NCBI GenBank assembly: GCA_025927935.1
Contig: JAICKM010000364.1
Location: 1 to 7,026 of the forward strand
Source: Chloroflexia bacterium
Lineage (GTDB): Bacteria; Chloroflexota; Chloroflexia; QHBQ01; JADMIH01
DNA: 7,026 nucleotides
Direction: 5' to 3'
Of the stretch, positions 1 to 6,878 are shown one piece after another. The position numbers were made by a program, and so were the translations under genes. The notes under the pieces are model-generated. The model saw nothing but the letters and a program-made list of their open reading frames with translations. It did no database searches and had not been told where the DNA came from. How positions within the stretch are numbered: position 1 is the first letter of the stretch; each line of letters begins with the position of its first letter.

Positions 1-2984
1 TCTTCACTGGGCAGCGCCAGATCGGCCAGGGCCGCCGCGTCCGGGTTCACGCCGCTGCTCCCGGTCAAGACGAACCGGTCCTGGCGGCGGTCGAGAATAT
101 GCACCAGGCAGACCGGCGCATTCAACGCCCGGCAGATGAGCGCGGGCACCCGGTCCAGCACCTGCGCGCTCGCCACCGGCAGCCCGATCACGCTGCGCAG
201 GGCGCGGCCCGCCGCGTGGACCTGTTGCGCCGCGATGATCCCGGTCGCCTGCGTGGCGAGATGGCTGAGCAAGTCGCGGTCGGCGGGGCCGAACGCATCC
301 GCGCTGGGGCTGCCGACCACCAGCACGCCCGTCGGCGCCAGACGCGAGCCGCCGCGTTCCACCGGCTGGAGCGGCAGGCAGGCCAGCGTGCCTTCGGGGC
401 CGGAAAAATATTGCGCGTGGCCCAGGCGCAGCACTTCGGCGGCGCCGTTATAGGCTTCCTGGGGCAGGTTATCGCCCGCCCGCTGCGGGTAATCGGCGCG
501 CAACACCAGCCGGTCGCCGGCCTCGCGCAAGAACACGGCGCCCGCGGTGGCGGGTGTGCTCGACAGCGCGTGCAGCAAGAGGCTCTGCAAGAGATCGGCG
601 GTGTCGGCGGCGCTCACCGCATCCTGCTGGATCATCTGCATCAGCCCCAGCACGCGATGATCCTGGACGTGGCCGCCGTGCTGCTGCCCGGCCAGCAGGG
701 CAGGCGCCAGGTGCCGCGCGGCATGGCCCAGCAACTCCAACTCCCGGCTGCCGGCAACCCCCGGTCGCGAACTCCAGAAAGCCAGCGCGCCGAAGAGCGA
801 ACCGCCCGCCGCCACCGGCACCAGGGCCAGGCTCGCCACGCCGACAATGCCGTGCCCGAACAGGGCCGGGCTATCGTACAGCATGGGTGGGCTGTCGCTG
901 CTCATATCGGCCAGCAGCGACCGCGACACATCCCGCCAGGCAATGGTCGCTTCGGGATGCGCGCCCAGGGCGGCGGCCAGGGGCCGCCAGGTTGCCCCGT
1001 CGGGCACCAGCAGCGCGACTGCGCCCGCGGGCAGCACGCTGCTCAACACCGCCGCGGCGGCATCCCAGACATCTGGCCCCAGGTTCTCCAGGGCGCGCGC
1101 CAGCCGCCGGTGCATATCGGCCAGCGCGTACCAGCGGAGCTTCTCGACCCCCGCCGCCAGCACCTGGCCCACCTGGAGCAGCAGGCCCGTTTCTTCGCCG
1201 GTGAACGGGGCGGCGCCGGGCGCCCGTTCCAGGATCAGCAGCCCCGGTGTCTGCGCGCCCGAGTGGCGCAGGGCCACGGCCACCGCCGGTCCCCGCGCCG
1301 TCGTATCGCCATGACCGGGACGCGGGGCGTCCAGGCGCACCACGCGGTCGCGCTCGCCCGCCGCAGCATACAGTGGATTAGTGGCCGGCAGCCAGCGGCC
1401 CCGCACAGCGGTCTGCGGCCCTTCGTGCCACACCTGGCGCAGAATCTCCTGCGCCGCGTCCACCTGCCAGATCGACACCCCCTGCCAGGGCACCAGTTTG
1501 CGCACCTCGTTCAGGGCGCTGCCCAGCAGCAGGGTCTGGTTGGTCTCGATAGACGCGCGCCAGGCGATGCGGGCAAACACATGGCGCTCGCGCAGCCGCG
1601 CCGCCGTGCTTTCCTCCACCGCCAGGGCTTGCTTGCTGCGCCGCGAGACGGCGGACAGCCCGGCCTGGTCGTGCGAGTCGAAGGGGCGCTCGCTGGGGTT
1701 GAGCAGCCAGAGCATCGAGTCGAGCCGCCCGCTGGTGCTCAGCGCATGGGATACCACCCGGCCCACCCCGCGCTCGCCCAGGCTCGCCAGAATACGGCCC
1801 GTGCGCGCGTGGTCCACCGACCCGCCGCTGCGCCCCGTGGCCGCCAGGTAGCCGGTCAATTCGCCCAGCGCATCCTGGAACTGGTCGGCATACGAACCCG
1901 GCGGTGAGGTAAACCAGTCCCGCGTGGCGCCGGTGCGGTCCACGCCCACCAGCGCCGCCGCGTCCATGCCGGTCAGTTGGCGGGCGGCGGTCACAGTGCG
2001 GTCGAGGATGGCGTCGCGGTTGCCGCCCGTTGCGAGGGCCTTGTCAAACTCGGCCAGCAGATCGTCCTGCCGCTGCCACTGGAGATCGGTCCACCAATGG
2101 GCGACCACCCCCGACATGAGATCGGCCACGAAGCCGAACAGCGTGGCATCTGCCTCCTGGAACGCCTCGGGCCGGGCGCTCTGCGCGCTCAGCACGCCGA
2201 TCACCTGCCCGCCCAGACGCAAGGGCATGACCATGACCGAGGCGGGCACGAACGGGCTTTCCGGCTCGCCGGCGGGCCACCCGCGCCGCGCCGCGTCGGC
2301 GGGCAGGTTCCCGCTGACCAGGGGCGCGTCGTTGGCGATCACCCACTCGGCGAAGCCCTCGCCCAGTTCATAGGGCCGGGTGTACGCGGACACATAATCG
2401 CCGTGATCGTAGAACAGGAGGTAGACCAGCCGCCCGCGCCGCCGATCATAGAGCGCCACATAGAGGTATTCGGCGCTGATCAGCGAATCCAGTTCCTGGT
2501 AGAGATGGCGCAACGCGCGCTCCAGGTCGGGCTGGCGCAACAGCGCCTCGCCCAGCGCCACCAGCGGGCGGGTGATCTCCGCCCGTGTGCGCGCCAGATC
2601 GGCCAGGCGCTCGGCCAGCAGATCTTGAATGACGGCCAGGGCCGCCTCCGGTTCCACCGGCTGGACCAGGTAGTGCGGCGACTGGTCGCCGGCCAGCTCA
2701 GGACCTAGCTCCGTGGCGCCGGGGGGCACCACCGGCACCACCACGGTGGTGGGCGCGAGCCAGCGCAGCCGTTTCAGCGTTTGCGGGTTGCCCAGCAGCG
2801 GCGGCTCATGGGCGATGAGCGCGAGGTCGTAGGGCCGGCCGTCGGCGCGCGCCTGGTCGACCAGTTGCAGCAAACGCGTATCATCCTGCGCGGTATGCAC
2901 GGCATAATGCCGGCGCAGCATGATCAAGAGGTCCCGGCTCCGGTCCCGGTCATCCGCAAGCAGGATCTGTATCACGCGTTCCAC
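1..2984 (-). CDS. Pseudo-receiver plus multi-GAF signalling protein (3' end beyond window)
   Basis: The reading frame is open for 994 codons from a GTG at 2984-2982 and runs off the left edge, so the C-terminus and any output domain are unseen. Residues 1-125 look like a response-regulator receiver fold: ILLADD near the start supplies the acidic pair D11/D12. However, the strand that normally ends in the phospho-acceptor Asp reads DLALIA, giving Ala58, and the conserved Lys before Pro is Gln108 (YLVQP). Phosphorylation is therefore unlikely. Tandem GAF-type units follow at about 150-295, 308-455, 466-613, 622-768 and 778-922, with a sixth starting near 925. They show recurring patterns such as VMVMPLRLGGQVIGVLSAQS and GVLVVGSPSADAFGPADRDLL. 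GAF domains bind small ligands or mediate dimerisation. No membrane segment is seen, so the protein is probably cytoplasmic. It lies 31 bp after the CHAT gene. A histidine kinase, diguanylate cyclase or phosphatase C-terminus is possible. The reading frame is certain; the exact GAF borders are approximate. Confidence 0.9.
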   Translation of the reverse strand, partial: MERVIQILLADDRDRSRDLLIMLRRHYAVHTAQDDTRLLQLVDQARADGRPYDLALIAHEPPLLGNPQTLKRLRWLAPTTVVVPVVPPGATELGPELAGDQSPHYLVQPVEPEAALAVIQDLLAERLADLARTRAEITRPLVALGEALLRQPDLERALRHLYQELDSLISAEYLYVALYDRRRGRLVYLLFYDHGDYVSAYTRPYELGEGFAEWVIANDAPLVSGNLPADAARRGWPAGEPESPFVPASVMVMPLRLGGQVIGVLSAQSARPEAFQEADATLFGFVADLMSGVVAHWWTDLQWQRQDDLLAEFDKALATGGNRDAILDRTVTAARQLTGMDAAALVGVDRTGATRDWFTSPPGSYADQFQDALGELTGYLAATGRSGGSVDHARTGRILASLGERGVGRVVSHALSTSGRLDSMLWLLNPSERPFDSHDQAGLSAVSRRSKQALAVEESTAARLRERHVFARIAWRASIETNQTLLLGSALNEVRKLVPWQGVSIWQVDAAQEILRQVWHEGPQTAVRGRWLPATNPLYAAAGERDRVVRLDAPRPGHGDTTARGPAVAVALRHSGAQTPGLLILERAPGAAPFTGEETGLLLQVGQVLAAGVEKLRWYALADMHRRLARALENLGPDVWDAAAAVLSSVLPAGAVALLVPDGATWRPLAAALGAHPEATIAWRDVSRSLLADMSSDSPPMLYDSPALFGHGIVGVASLALVPVAAGGSLFGALAFWSSRPGVAGSRELELLGHAARHLAPALLAGQQHGGHVQDHRVLGLMQMIQQDAVSAADTADLLQSLLLHALSSTPATAGAVFLREAGDRLVLRADYPQRAGDNLPQEAYNGAAEVLRLGHAQYFSGPEGTLACLPLQPVERGGSRLAPTGVLVVGSPSADAFGPADRDLLSHLATQATGIIAAQQVHAAGRALRSVIGLPVASAQVLDRVPALICRALNAPVCLVHILDRRQDRFVLTGSSGVNPDAAALADLALPSE

Positions 2985-2996
2985 ACTCGCACTCCT
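2985..2996 (-). promoter_or_regulatory. Ribosome binding site that fixes the GTG start of the GAF gene
   Basis: AGGAG on the minus strand (2996-2992) lies seven bases before the GTG at 2984. The next in-frame GTG, three codons downstream, is worse spaced, and the upstream in-frame GTG would sit against the CHAT stop codon without a comparable AGGAG. This favours the GTG at 2984 over the alternatives. Confidence 0.7.
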
Positions 2997-3015
2997 GTTT
3001 CTGCCGATCACGTGG

Positions 3016-4530
3016 TCAGCGTAGCGGCACATCCAGGTTGGCGCGCAACACGTGCTCCAACTGATCCAGCCGCCCATTATACGGTATCACGTACTTCGCG
3101 CCCCCGATATATGCGCTCAGCGCGGTCTCATAGTCCGCGCCCAGCGACGATAGGACAACCACCGGCAGGTCCGCCGTGACGGGGTTGGCCTTCAGACGGC
3201 GCAACACCTCAAAGCCGTCCATGCCGGGCATCTTCAAATCGAGCACGATCACATCCGGTCGCGCCCGGTGGACCTCCGCCAGCCCCGCCATGCCGCCCGC
3301 GGCCCACACCACTTCCAGCCCGCGGCTGCCCAGGCGCGATTGTAACAGATCGGCCCGCTCCGGTTCATCGTCGATCACCAGCAGCCGCCAGGTCTTCTCC
3401 GGCGGCGCCACGATCTGCGTGCGGTCGCCGCGCAGATAGCCCACGGCTAGCCCCCAGGCCAGGCGTTCCACTTTCGGGTTGGCATAGAGCGCCAGGCGGG
3501 CGATGGTCAGCGCCTCGTCCACCGCCGCGCCGCGGGCCAGTTCCGCGTAGAGGCTGCCCGCCAGCCAGGGCGCGCTGCGGTCGCTGATGCCCGTCTGCCA
3601 GCCGATGACCGCGGGCACACCCGCCTCGGCGATGGCCGGGGCCAGGCCGAACAGGCTCCGTTGCACCCCCGCCGTGCCGCTCCAGCAACTGTTGAGCAGC
3701 ACCAGTTGCAACTCCGGCGCCAGGCTCAGCCCGGCGGCCAGTTGCGCCCCGCTCAGCGGCACGGCTTCGCCGCCCGTCGGGCCACCGAACAGCAACGGCG
3801 TATCGCGCAGCACCGCCGAGTGGCCGATGTAGTGAAAAATGTGCGGCTGCGTGCGCCGCACCGCGTCCGGCAAACTGGCCGGGCCGTCGAGGGTGACGCT
3901 CTGCGCCTCCAGGTAGCCCGCGTCCACCAGCGGCGCTAACCCGGTGTCGATCAATGCCCGCTCCGCCGTCACATCCAGCCCGAACAGGCGATGGCCCTGG
4001 TACGTGACCGGCCCGGCCACGGCCACCAGCACGCGCAAGGGCAGCGCCGCGGGCAGTGCATTGAGCGGGCGCAGCGAAGGCAAGTTCCGGCTCAGATGAA
4101 CGTCGGGCGTTAAGGCGAGAAAATGGCGCAGGCTGGGATCATAGAGAAACTCCCAGGGCAGCGCGGCCATTTCCACCGACGCGCTCGTCAGCACCAGGCG
4201 CAACGGCAGCTTGTGGGCGCGCGCCTGGCCGCGCGCCTCGCGGTAGGCGGCTCCCAGGGTATCGCGGAACAGCGCGTCGAACAGCACGCTGCCCAGGCGC
4301 ACCACCTCGTGATCGGCGGCCTGGCGGCTGTGCAGCTTGCTTACCAGCCCGCGCAACTCGGCCGCCGTCGCGTCAAACCGCAAGACGCCGTGCGTCCGCT
4401 CGCCCGGCCCCAGCACCGCCTGCACTTCGATCCGGTCGCCCCCGGTGCCCGGTGCCCCGGCGCCCAGCAACAGTTCAATGCGCGGCGCGGGCGGGGCAGG
4501 CGCGGGACGGGGCCGGGCTGTTCCGTTCAC
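3016..4530 (-). CDS. CHAT caspase-like protease fused to a C-terminal receiver domain
   Basis: This 504-residue protein joins a CHAT (caspase HetF-associated with TPRs) cysteine protease domain to a response-regulator receiver. After a short Pro/Ala-rich start, residues about 40-160 form the CHAT N-terminal part, including the family motif LPWEFLYDP (124-132). The protease core is about 165-370. The likely catalytic dyad is His237 in HYIGHS and Cys282 in LLNSCWSG, both in the usual contexts, so the enzyme is probably active. Residues 381-504 form a receiver: acidic pair D387/D388 (LLVIDDEP), phospho-acceptor D431 (VIVLDLKMPGMDG) and Ser461. The Lys normally preceding the cis-Pro is replaced by Ile482 (YVIPY), which may change how phosphorylation is read out. 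The GTG start overlaps the preceding stop by four bases. In known CHAT systems the protease is held inactive until a trigger and then cleaves a partner; here the receiver is the obvious candidate switch. No substrate candidate is visible nearby. The domain calls are firm; the biological role is inferred. Confidence 0.93.
   Translation of the reverse strand: MNGTARPRPAPAPPAPRIELLLGAGAPGTGGDRIEVQAVLGPGERTHGVLRFDATAAELRGLVSKLHSRQAADHEVVRLGSVLFDALFRDTLGAAYREARGQARAHKLPLRLVLTSASVEMAALPWEFLYDPSLRHFLALTPDVHLSRNLPSLRPLNALPAALPLRVLVAVAGPVTYQGHRLFGLDVTAERALIDTGLAPLVDAGYLEAQSVTLDGPASLPDAVRRTQPHIFHYIGHSAVLRDTPLLFGGPTGGEAVPLSGAQLAAGLSLAPELQLVLLNSCWSGTAGVQRSLFGLAPAIAEAGVPAVIGWQTGISDRSAPWLAGSLYAELARGAAVDEALTIARLALYANPKVERLAWGLAVGYLRGDRTQIVAPPEKTWRLLVIDDEPERADLLQSRLGSRGLEVVWAAGGMAGLAEVHRARPDVIVLDLKMPGMDGFEVLRRLKANPVTADLPVVVLSSLGADYETALSAYIGGAKYVIPYNGRLDQLEHVLRANLDVPLR
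4527..4530 (-). other. GTGA start/stop overlap (translational coupling)
   Basis: On the minus strand the bases GTGA contain both the GTG start of the CHAT gene and the TGA stop of the PP2C-like gene. Such four-base overlaps usually mean that translation of the second gene depends on ribosomes finishing the first, and they indicate matched production of the two proteins. Only a weak purine stretch (AGGCGG, inside the upstream gene) is available as a separate ribosome binding site, which fits coupling. Confidence 0.85.
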
Positions 4531-6503
4531 GCGACCGCCTGCACGCCGGTAATGACGACTTCCAACGCCTCCAGGTGCTGCTTGCGTACCGGGTCGGCCA
4601 ACCGGCAGCCCTCCAGGCGCAGCAGCACGCGCAACCGGCTGGAAGCCAGTTCAAACGTGCCCCCGCCGCGCAGCCAGCGCACCGCCGCCGCCGGATTGCC
4701 GCCGTAGGCTTCCACATCTTGCGCCACTGCCTCCAGCCGGCGCTGCCCCGGCGCCAGCCAGGCCACCATGCGCTGCTGCCCGGCCACCAGGTCGTGCAGC
4801 ACCACATAGACCCCGCCCGGATACCCCGGCGGCCCCAGCAAGTGCCGCGGGCACACGAGCACCACCTGGGCGACGATCCGCCCCGCGCCGTCTTTCAGGC
4901 TGGCGATGTCGAGACAGCCCTCGCGCACGGCCCCGGCGGGCGGCAGCAGCAAGCGATCCTTGGCCCAGGTCACGGTCCCCGTCGCGCTGGTATGCGGCGG
5001 GGCCGGCGCCGGGCGGGCGGGCGCCGTATAGGGCAGCGCCCCGGCGGCCAACCGCCCCGCCGCTTGCAGGCGGCTTTTGGCGAGCGCCGCCGTGCCGCCC
5101 GCCGTCAACCGCTGCACAATCTCGTAGCGCGGCAGGTGCGCCGTGCACAACAGCAGCCCGCTCAACGAGCAGCCGAACAGCAGATAGTTTACGTTCTCGG
5201 TGATCCAGGCCGTCAGCGTCCCGGCCCCGGCCAGCAGGGCCGTCGCCGGGAGCATGACGCGGGCGATGCGCGGCGCCGCCGTCATCCACGTCGCGATCCC
5301 TGCGGGCAGCGCGGGTAGCGCGGGCAGCGTGGGCCACCCCGGCGGCTCCGCCTCCAGGGGCGTGGGCCGGGTGAGTGGCGCGGCGGGCGCCGCTGCGGCG
5401 CGCGATAGGGGTGGCGGCGCTACGGGCGGCGACGGGGGCGGTGGGGCCGCAGCCGTCAGGGCCACCGCCGGACCAAGCACGGGTTCGTCCACCGGCACCG
5501 GGCGGGTGGCGGCGCCGCTGGTCACAGGGATGGGCCGGGTGGCGGTCCCGCCGGAGGGCACCGTGTAGAGGGGCGTCGTTTGCCGGCCCCCGCGCACCGG
5601 GCGCATGGCGCCGTTCGTGGCCTGGTCCTGTAGCGCCGGGAAATCCCAGGGGAAAGCCGATGGGATACCCAGCGCCAGCCGGTAGGTCGCCGGCCAGCCC
5701 TGCGCCACCGCGTCGGCGGCGTGCAGCACCCCGCCGCAGCGCAGGACCACGGCTCCCGCCGTGCCCACCCCCGGCTTGCTTTCCGCCATCCGCACCAGTA
5801 CCTCGGCCAGGTTCTCTGCCGTGGCGCTGGGATCGCCGCTGACCATCGCCAGCAGGGCGTTCTTGAGCACCCGCTCGGTCAGTCGCGTTTGCAGCGCCGC
5901 CGACCCCAGCAGGACCACATCGCCGGTTTCCAGGGCAATGGGCACACCGGGATGAGCGTAGACTTCGGGGCGCTGGGCGAATTGGGGCAGGCCGGGCGAG
6001 TGGGGCGCGGGCGCGCTTTCCACAACCCGCCATTCGCCCGCGGGCGCGCGCAGCACATAGGCCACGCAGGGGCCGGTGGTCGCCAGCCAGAGCCGCCGGT
6101 CCTGCACGACCACGGCGGAAATGCTCAGGTGCGGGTCATACTGCCCCAGGCAGGCGCGGCTGCGTAGATACTCGGTGGTGGCGCCCAGCGCGCTATCCAG
6201 CGCCCGCCCGCCCTCCCGGCAAAGCGAACTGTAAAACGCGTCGGCCAGATACCGCAGCGCCGTCGCGGAGCCTGGGTACCCCGCGACCGACGACTCCCCA
6301 TCCGCGACCGCGAATAAGGCCCCGCGGGCATACCCGGCTGCATCCTGCGGCATAAAAGCCAGGGCGGCGCCCCCCCCCTGCTCGTCCGGGGGTGAAGCAA
6401 CGGCAGCGCCGGCTTTGATCAGCGTCGCGAGTTGTAGACTGAGCCGAGATTGGTCAGATTCCAACGCATATAGGGCGTTGGAGCCAACAGTTCTGCCTTC
6501 CAT
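4527..6503 (-). CDS. Membrane-anchored degenerate PP2C-family phosphatase-like protein
   Basis: This 658-residue protein has three parts. Residues about 25-260 resemble a PP2C (PPM) Ser/Thr phosphatase: GALFAVADGESS (61-72) matches the metal-binding VADG motif, and later strands fit in order (LSISAVVVQDRRLWLATTG; ETGDVVLLGSAAL). Several catalytic motifs are altered, though: the GDSR-type motif reads GPCV (144-147), the SDGL motif reads SAAL (201-204), and the terminal DN motif is absent near GVGTAGAVVL (246-255). It may be a pseudophosphatase. Residues about 300-400 are a Pro/Ala-rich linker with three TRPxP motifs. Two hydrophobic segments at about 413-435 and 439-457 form a probable membrane hairpin, with Arg on both outer sides, placing both ends in the cytoplasm. 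The C-terminal domain (about 505-640) is not recognised. The ATG start has AGGAG six bases upstream (6514-6510). First gene of the operon, behind a consensus promoter. The PP2C relationship is likely; loss of activity is inferred from motifs. Confidence 0.85.
   Translation of the reverse strand: MEGRTVGSNALYALESDQSRLSLQLATLIKAGAAVASPPDEQGGGAALAFMPQDAAGYARGALFAVADGESSVAGYPGSATALRYLADAFYSSLCREGGRALDSALGATTEYLRSRACLGQYDPHLSISAVVVQDRRLWLATTGPCVAYVLRAPAGEWRVVESAPAPHSPGLPQFAQRPEVYAHPGVPIALETGDVVLLGSAALQTRLTERVLKNALLAMVSGDPSATAENLAEVLVRMAESKPGVGTAGAVVLRCGGVLHAADAVAQGWPATYRLALGIPSAFPWDFPALQDQATNGAMRPVRGGRQTTPLYTVPSGGTATRPIPVTSGAATRPVPVDEPVLGPAVALTAAAPPPPSPPVAPPPLSRAAAAPAAPLTRPTPLEAEPPGWPTLPALPALPAGIATWMTAAPRIARVMLPATALLAGAGTLTAWITENVNYLLFGCSLSGLLLCTAHLPRYEIVQRLTAGGTAALAKSRLQAAGRLAAGALPYTAPARPAPAPPHTSATGTVTWAKDRLLLPPAGAVREGCLDIASLKDGAGRIVAQVVLVCPRHLLGPPGYPGGVYVVLHDLVAGQQRMVAWLAPGQRRLEAVAQDVEAYGGNPAAAVRWLRGGGTFELASSRLRVLLRLEGCRLADPVRKQHLEALEVVITGVQAVA
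5302..5328. repeat. Three 9-bp tandem repeats in the Pro-rich linker
   Basis: Three adjacent 9-bp units (gcgggcagc, gcgggtagc, gcgggcagc) lie within the PP2C-like gene and encode the repeated peptide LPA (residues about 393-401), just before the membrane hairpin. The array keeps the reading frame, so changes in copy number would only lengthen or shorten the linker. Confidence 0.8.
5491..5556. repeat. Two diverged 33-bp units encoding ATRPxPV linker motifs
   Basis: Two adjacent 33-bp units share about two thirds of their bases, with an identical core cgggtggcgg. On the minus strand they encode ATRPIPV (321-327) and ATRPVPV (332-338) of the PP2C-like protein. A third, more distant LTRPTPL lies at residues 377-383. 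The pattern suggests an in-frame duplication kept for the motif rather than for the DNA. Confidence 0.65.
6370..6378. repeat. Nine-base C tract (G9 on the coding strand) inside the PP2C-like gene
   Basis: A run of nine C bases on the plus strand falls at codons 42-45 of the PP2C-like gene, early in the reading frame. A one-base slip here would truncate the protein and, through the GTGA overlap, could also lower CHAT protease translation. It could be a slippage-prone switch or simply a high-GC coincidence. Confidence 0.9.
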
Positions 6504-6597
6504 CGGCGTCTCCTATGCAATTGTGCCGCCTTACCCGGCGTCCTAGCTTAAGCGGAAACTGGGTGCCTTGCCTCCTCCTGGCCCAGTCGTATCGGTG
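6504..6597 (-). promoter_or_regulatory. Operon leader with possible hairpin
   Basis: About 94 nt separate the predicted transcription start (near 6597) from the ATG at 6503. The leader contains an inverted repeat, ACTGGG at 6587-6582 and CCCAGT at 6563-6558, which could form a six-pair stem extended by two G-C pairs past a two-base bulge. The loop carries a strong purine run, AGGAGGAGG, that resembles a ribosome binding site but has no start codon at a usable distance. An 8-bp palindrome, gcttaagc, lies at 6546-6553. The real ribosome binding site is AGGAG at 6514-6510. No known riboswitch was recognised. Confidence 0.4.
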
Positions 6598-6603
6598 AGA
6601 GAT

Positions 6604-6633
6604 ATTATATCCCTTGTCATGGGGATTTGTCAA
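6604..6633 (-). promoter_or_regulatory. Consensus sigma70-type promoter of the operon
   Basis: On the minus strand, TTGACA at 6633-6628 and TATAAT at 6609-6604 both match the bacterial housekeeping consensus exactly and are separated by 18 bp. Transcription should begin near 6597 and read leftward into the PP2C-like gene. The surrounding DNA is clearly more AT-rich than the coding region, as expected of a promoter. Such a good match suggests strong basal activity, so repression by a factor binding the adjacent repeats is plausible. Confidence 0.8.
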
Positions 6634-6677
6634 CTAGACCGGGATTTGTTTACCTAAACTTAACTAGACCGTGATTT
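6632..6677. repeat. Pair of 16-bp direct repeats, 30 bp apart: candidate operator
   Basis: aactagaccgggattt (6632-6647) and aactagaccgtgattt (6662-6677) differ at one base in 16 and start exactly 30 bp apart, about three helical turns, so a bound factor would sit on the same face of the DNA. The first copy touches the -35 box of the operon promoter and the second lies just upstream of it. A related gggatttgt also occurs at 6622-6630, within the -35/spacer region. This arrangement is typical of an activator or cooperative repressor site. The binding protein is unknown. Confidence 0.65.
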
Positions 6678-6878
6678 TGCCGGAATCGGTGTTCCGCCCC
6701 CGTCTGGACGCACTCACTAGTCGCAGCGGGTTCTACTTTACCATAGATCGCGCCGCTTGTGTTGCAAGTGACGGCAAAATTGGGGAATTGTCACAATATC
6801 GCTGCCGGAAAAGCAACTTCTGAATCCCGCCTGGCCCGATCGCCACGTAGACGGCGCAAAACCCCACTGGCGGAATTT

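Noticed and set aside
99..1907. Long plus-strand open frame of about 600 codons
   Set aside because: It is antisense to the GAF protein gene. Its translation is dominated by Arg, Gln, His and Pro with no domain, as expected of a shadow frame in high-GC DNA, while the minus strand gives clear GAF motifs.
2985..3015. Terminator between the CHAT and GAF genes
   Set aside because: The 31-bp gap has no stem-loop with a T-run and contains the ribosome binding site of the next gene.
4651..6033. Second minus-strand open frame inside the PP2C-like gene
   Set aside because: It lies in another frame of the same strand with low-complexity Gly/Ala/Arg sequence. The 658-residue frame has a ribosome binding site, PP2C motifs and membrane segments.
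6504..6590. Leader peptide following AGGAGGAGG in the 5' leader
   Set aside because: No usable start codon lies within normal distance of the purine run.
6632..6677. CRISPR array
   Set aside because: Only two repeat copies exist, the spacing equals a protein-binding phase rather than spacer length, and no cas gene is present.
6768..6794. GTGAC/GTCAC inverted pair as an operator
   Set aside because: Only five bases per arm across a 17-base gap; this is expected by chance and is not tied to a promoter.
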